Below, piece after piece: positions 5,977 through 6,210 of a stretch of 6,210 nucleotides of DNA. A program made the translations under genes and the position numbers. Origin of the DNA: Paracoccaceae bacterium. Its GTDB lineage: Bacteria > Pseudomonadota > Alphaproteobacteria > Rhodobacterales > Rhodobacteraceae. Each line of letters starts with the position of its first letter. The stretch's first letter is position 1. Where the stretch lies: assembly GCA_003535335.1 (NCBI GenBank), contig DOHJ01000029.1, positions 1,356 to 7,565 on the forward strand. Direction: 5' to 3'. The notes beneath the pieces were generated by a model. The model worked only from the letters and a program-made list of their open reading frames with translations. It did not search any database and was not told the DNA's origin.

Positions 5977-6210
5977 CTAGCTATCGTAGTCTATAACATG
6001 ATGCAGCTGTTTTTCATATTCAAGCGCTTTTCCGGTGCCAAGCGCCACACAATTCAGCGTTTCATCGGCAATCGAAATCGCCAGACCGGTCTGTTCGCGC
6101 AAGGCCAGATCAAGTTCGCCCAGCAAGGCACCGCCACCGGTTAGCATCACGCCGCGAGCGACAATATCGGCCGGAGAATCGGGCGGTGTGGCTTCCAGCG
6201 CGTTCATCAC
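5977..6210 (-). CDS. mreB: Rod-shape-determining protein MreB, C-terminal part (gene runs off the window)
   Basis: This is the last 77 codons of the bacterial actin homologue, which forms membrane-bound ATP-dependent filaments on the cytoplasmic face and steers the elongation machinery around the cell. The visible part reads through ADIVARGVMLTGGGALL, the conserved glycine-rich nucleotide-binding segment of the actin fold. It continues with ETLNCVALGTGKALE, the classic MreB C-terminal block, and ends YDS before a TAG stop. The first visible codon is GTG, read here as an internal valine, because MreB proteins are about 345 residues long and the frame is open to the edge; about 270 residues therefore lie outside the window. 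The stop is 29 nt before the mreC start, which suggests the two are cotranscribed. Identity is very secure; only the upstream boundary is missing. Confidence 0.96.
   Translation of the reverse strand: MMNALEATPPDSPADIVARGVMLTGGGALLGELDLALREQTGLAISIADETLNCVALGTGKALEYEKQLHHVIDYDS

Overview
The window carries seven genes, all on the minus strand, so it is described here from high to low coordinates. It looks like chromosomal DNA of an alphaproteobacterium, most likely of the Rhodobacterales (Roseobacter group) type. The reasons are the gene order mreB-mreC-mreD-mrdA-rodA followed by a GhrA-type 2-hydroxyacid dehydrogenase, and protein features I recall from that group, such as the MreC start MAR- and the RodA start MSYLE-. 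Base composition is moderate, roughly half GC, which is low for the order and would suit a marine lineage. The taxonomic call comes from remembered protein families, not from a search.

Region 1 (about 6210 down to 1455) is the cell-elongation (rod-shape) cluster. It holds the last 77 codons of mreB (actin-like filament), then mreC (periplasmic scaffold, with a TTG start), mreD (membrane protein), mrdA (PBP2 transpeptidase) and rodA (SEDS glycosyltransferase). After a 29-nt gap between mreB and mreC, each gene overlaps the next by 4 to 8 nt, which points to one translationally coupled transcript. Together the products form the elongasome. MreB filaments and MreCD position and activate RodA, which polymerises glycan strands from lipid II, and PBP2, which cross-links them along the lateral wall.

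Region 2 (1455 down to 496) is a gene for a GhrA-like glyoxylate/hydroxypyruvate reductase that directly follows rodA. It has intact catalytic and nucleotide-binding motifs and probably belongs to the same transcript, although its known biochemistry has no connection with wall synthesis.

Region 3 (425 down to 3) is a small stand-alone CZB (chemoreceptor zinc-binding) domain protein, separated from the reductase by 70 nt. Its full-length frame is intact, but the start is ambiguous between codons 1 and 16. The gap contains a T tract and a sequence on the transcribed strand identical to the anti-Shine-Dalgarno tail of 16S rRNA, but no convincing terminator or promoter.

I see no RNA genes, mobile elements, CRISPR arrays or long repeats. 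Most of the window is ordinary core genome. The points worth a second look are a possible Cys3-His zinc site in PBP2, the stand-alone CZB protein, the TTG start of mreC, and the reductase coupled to rodA.
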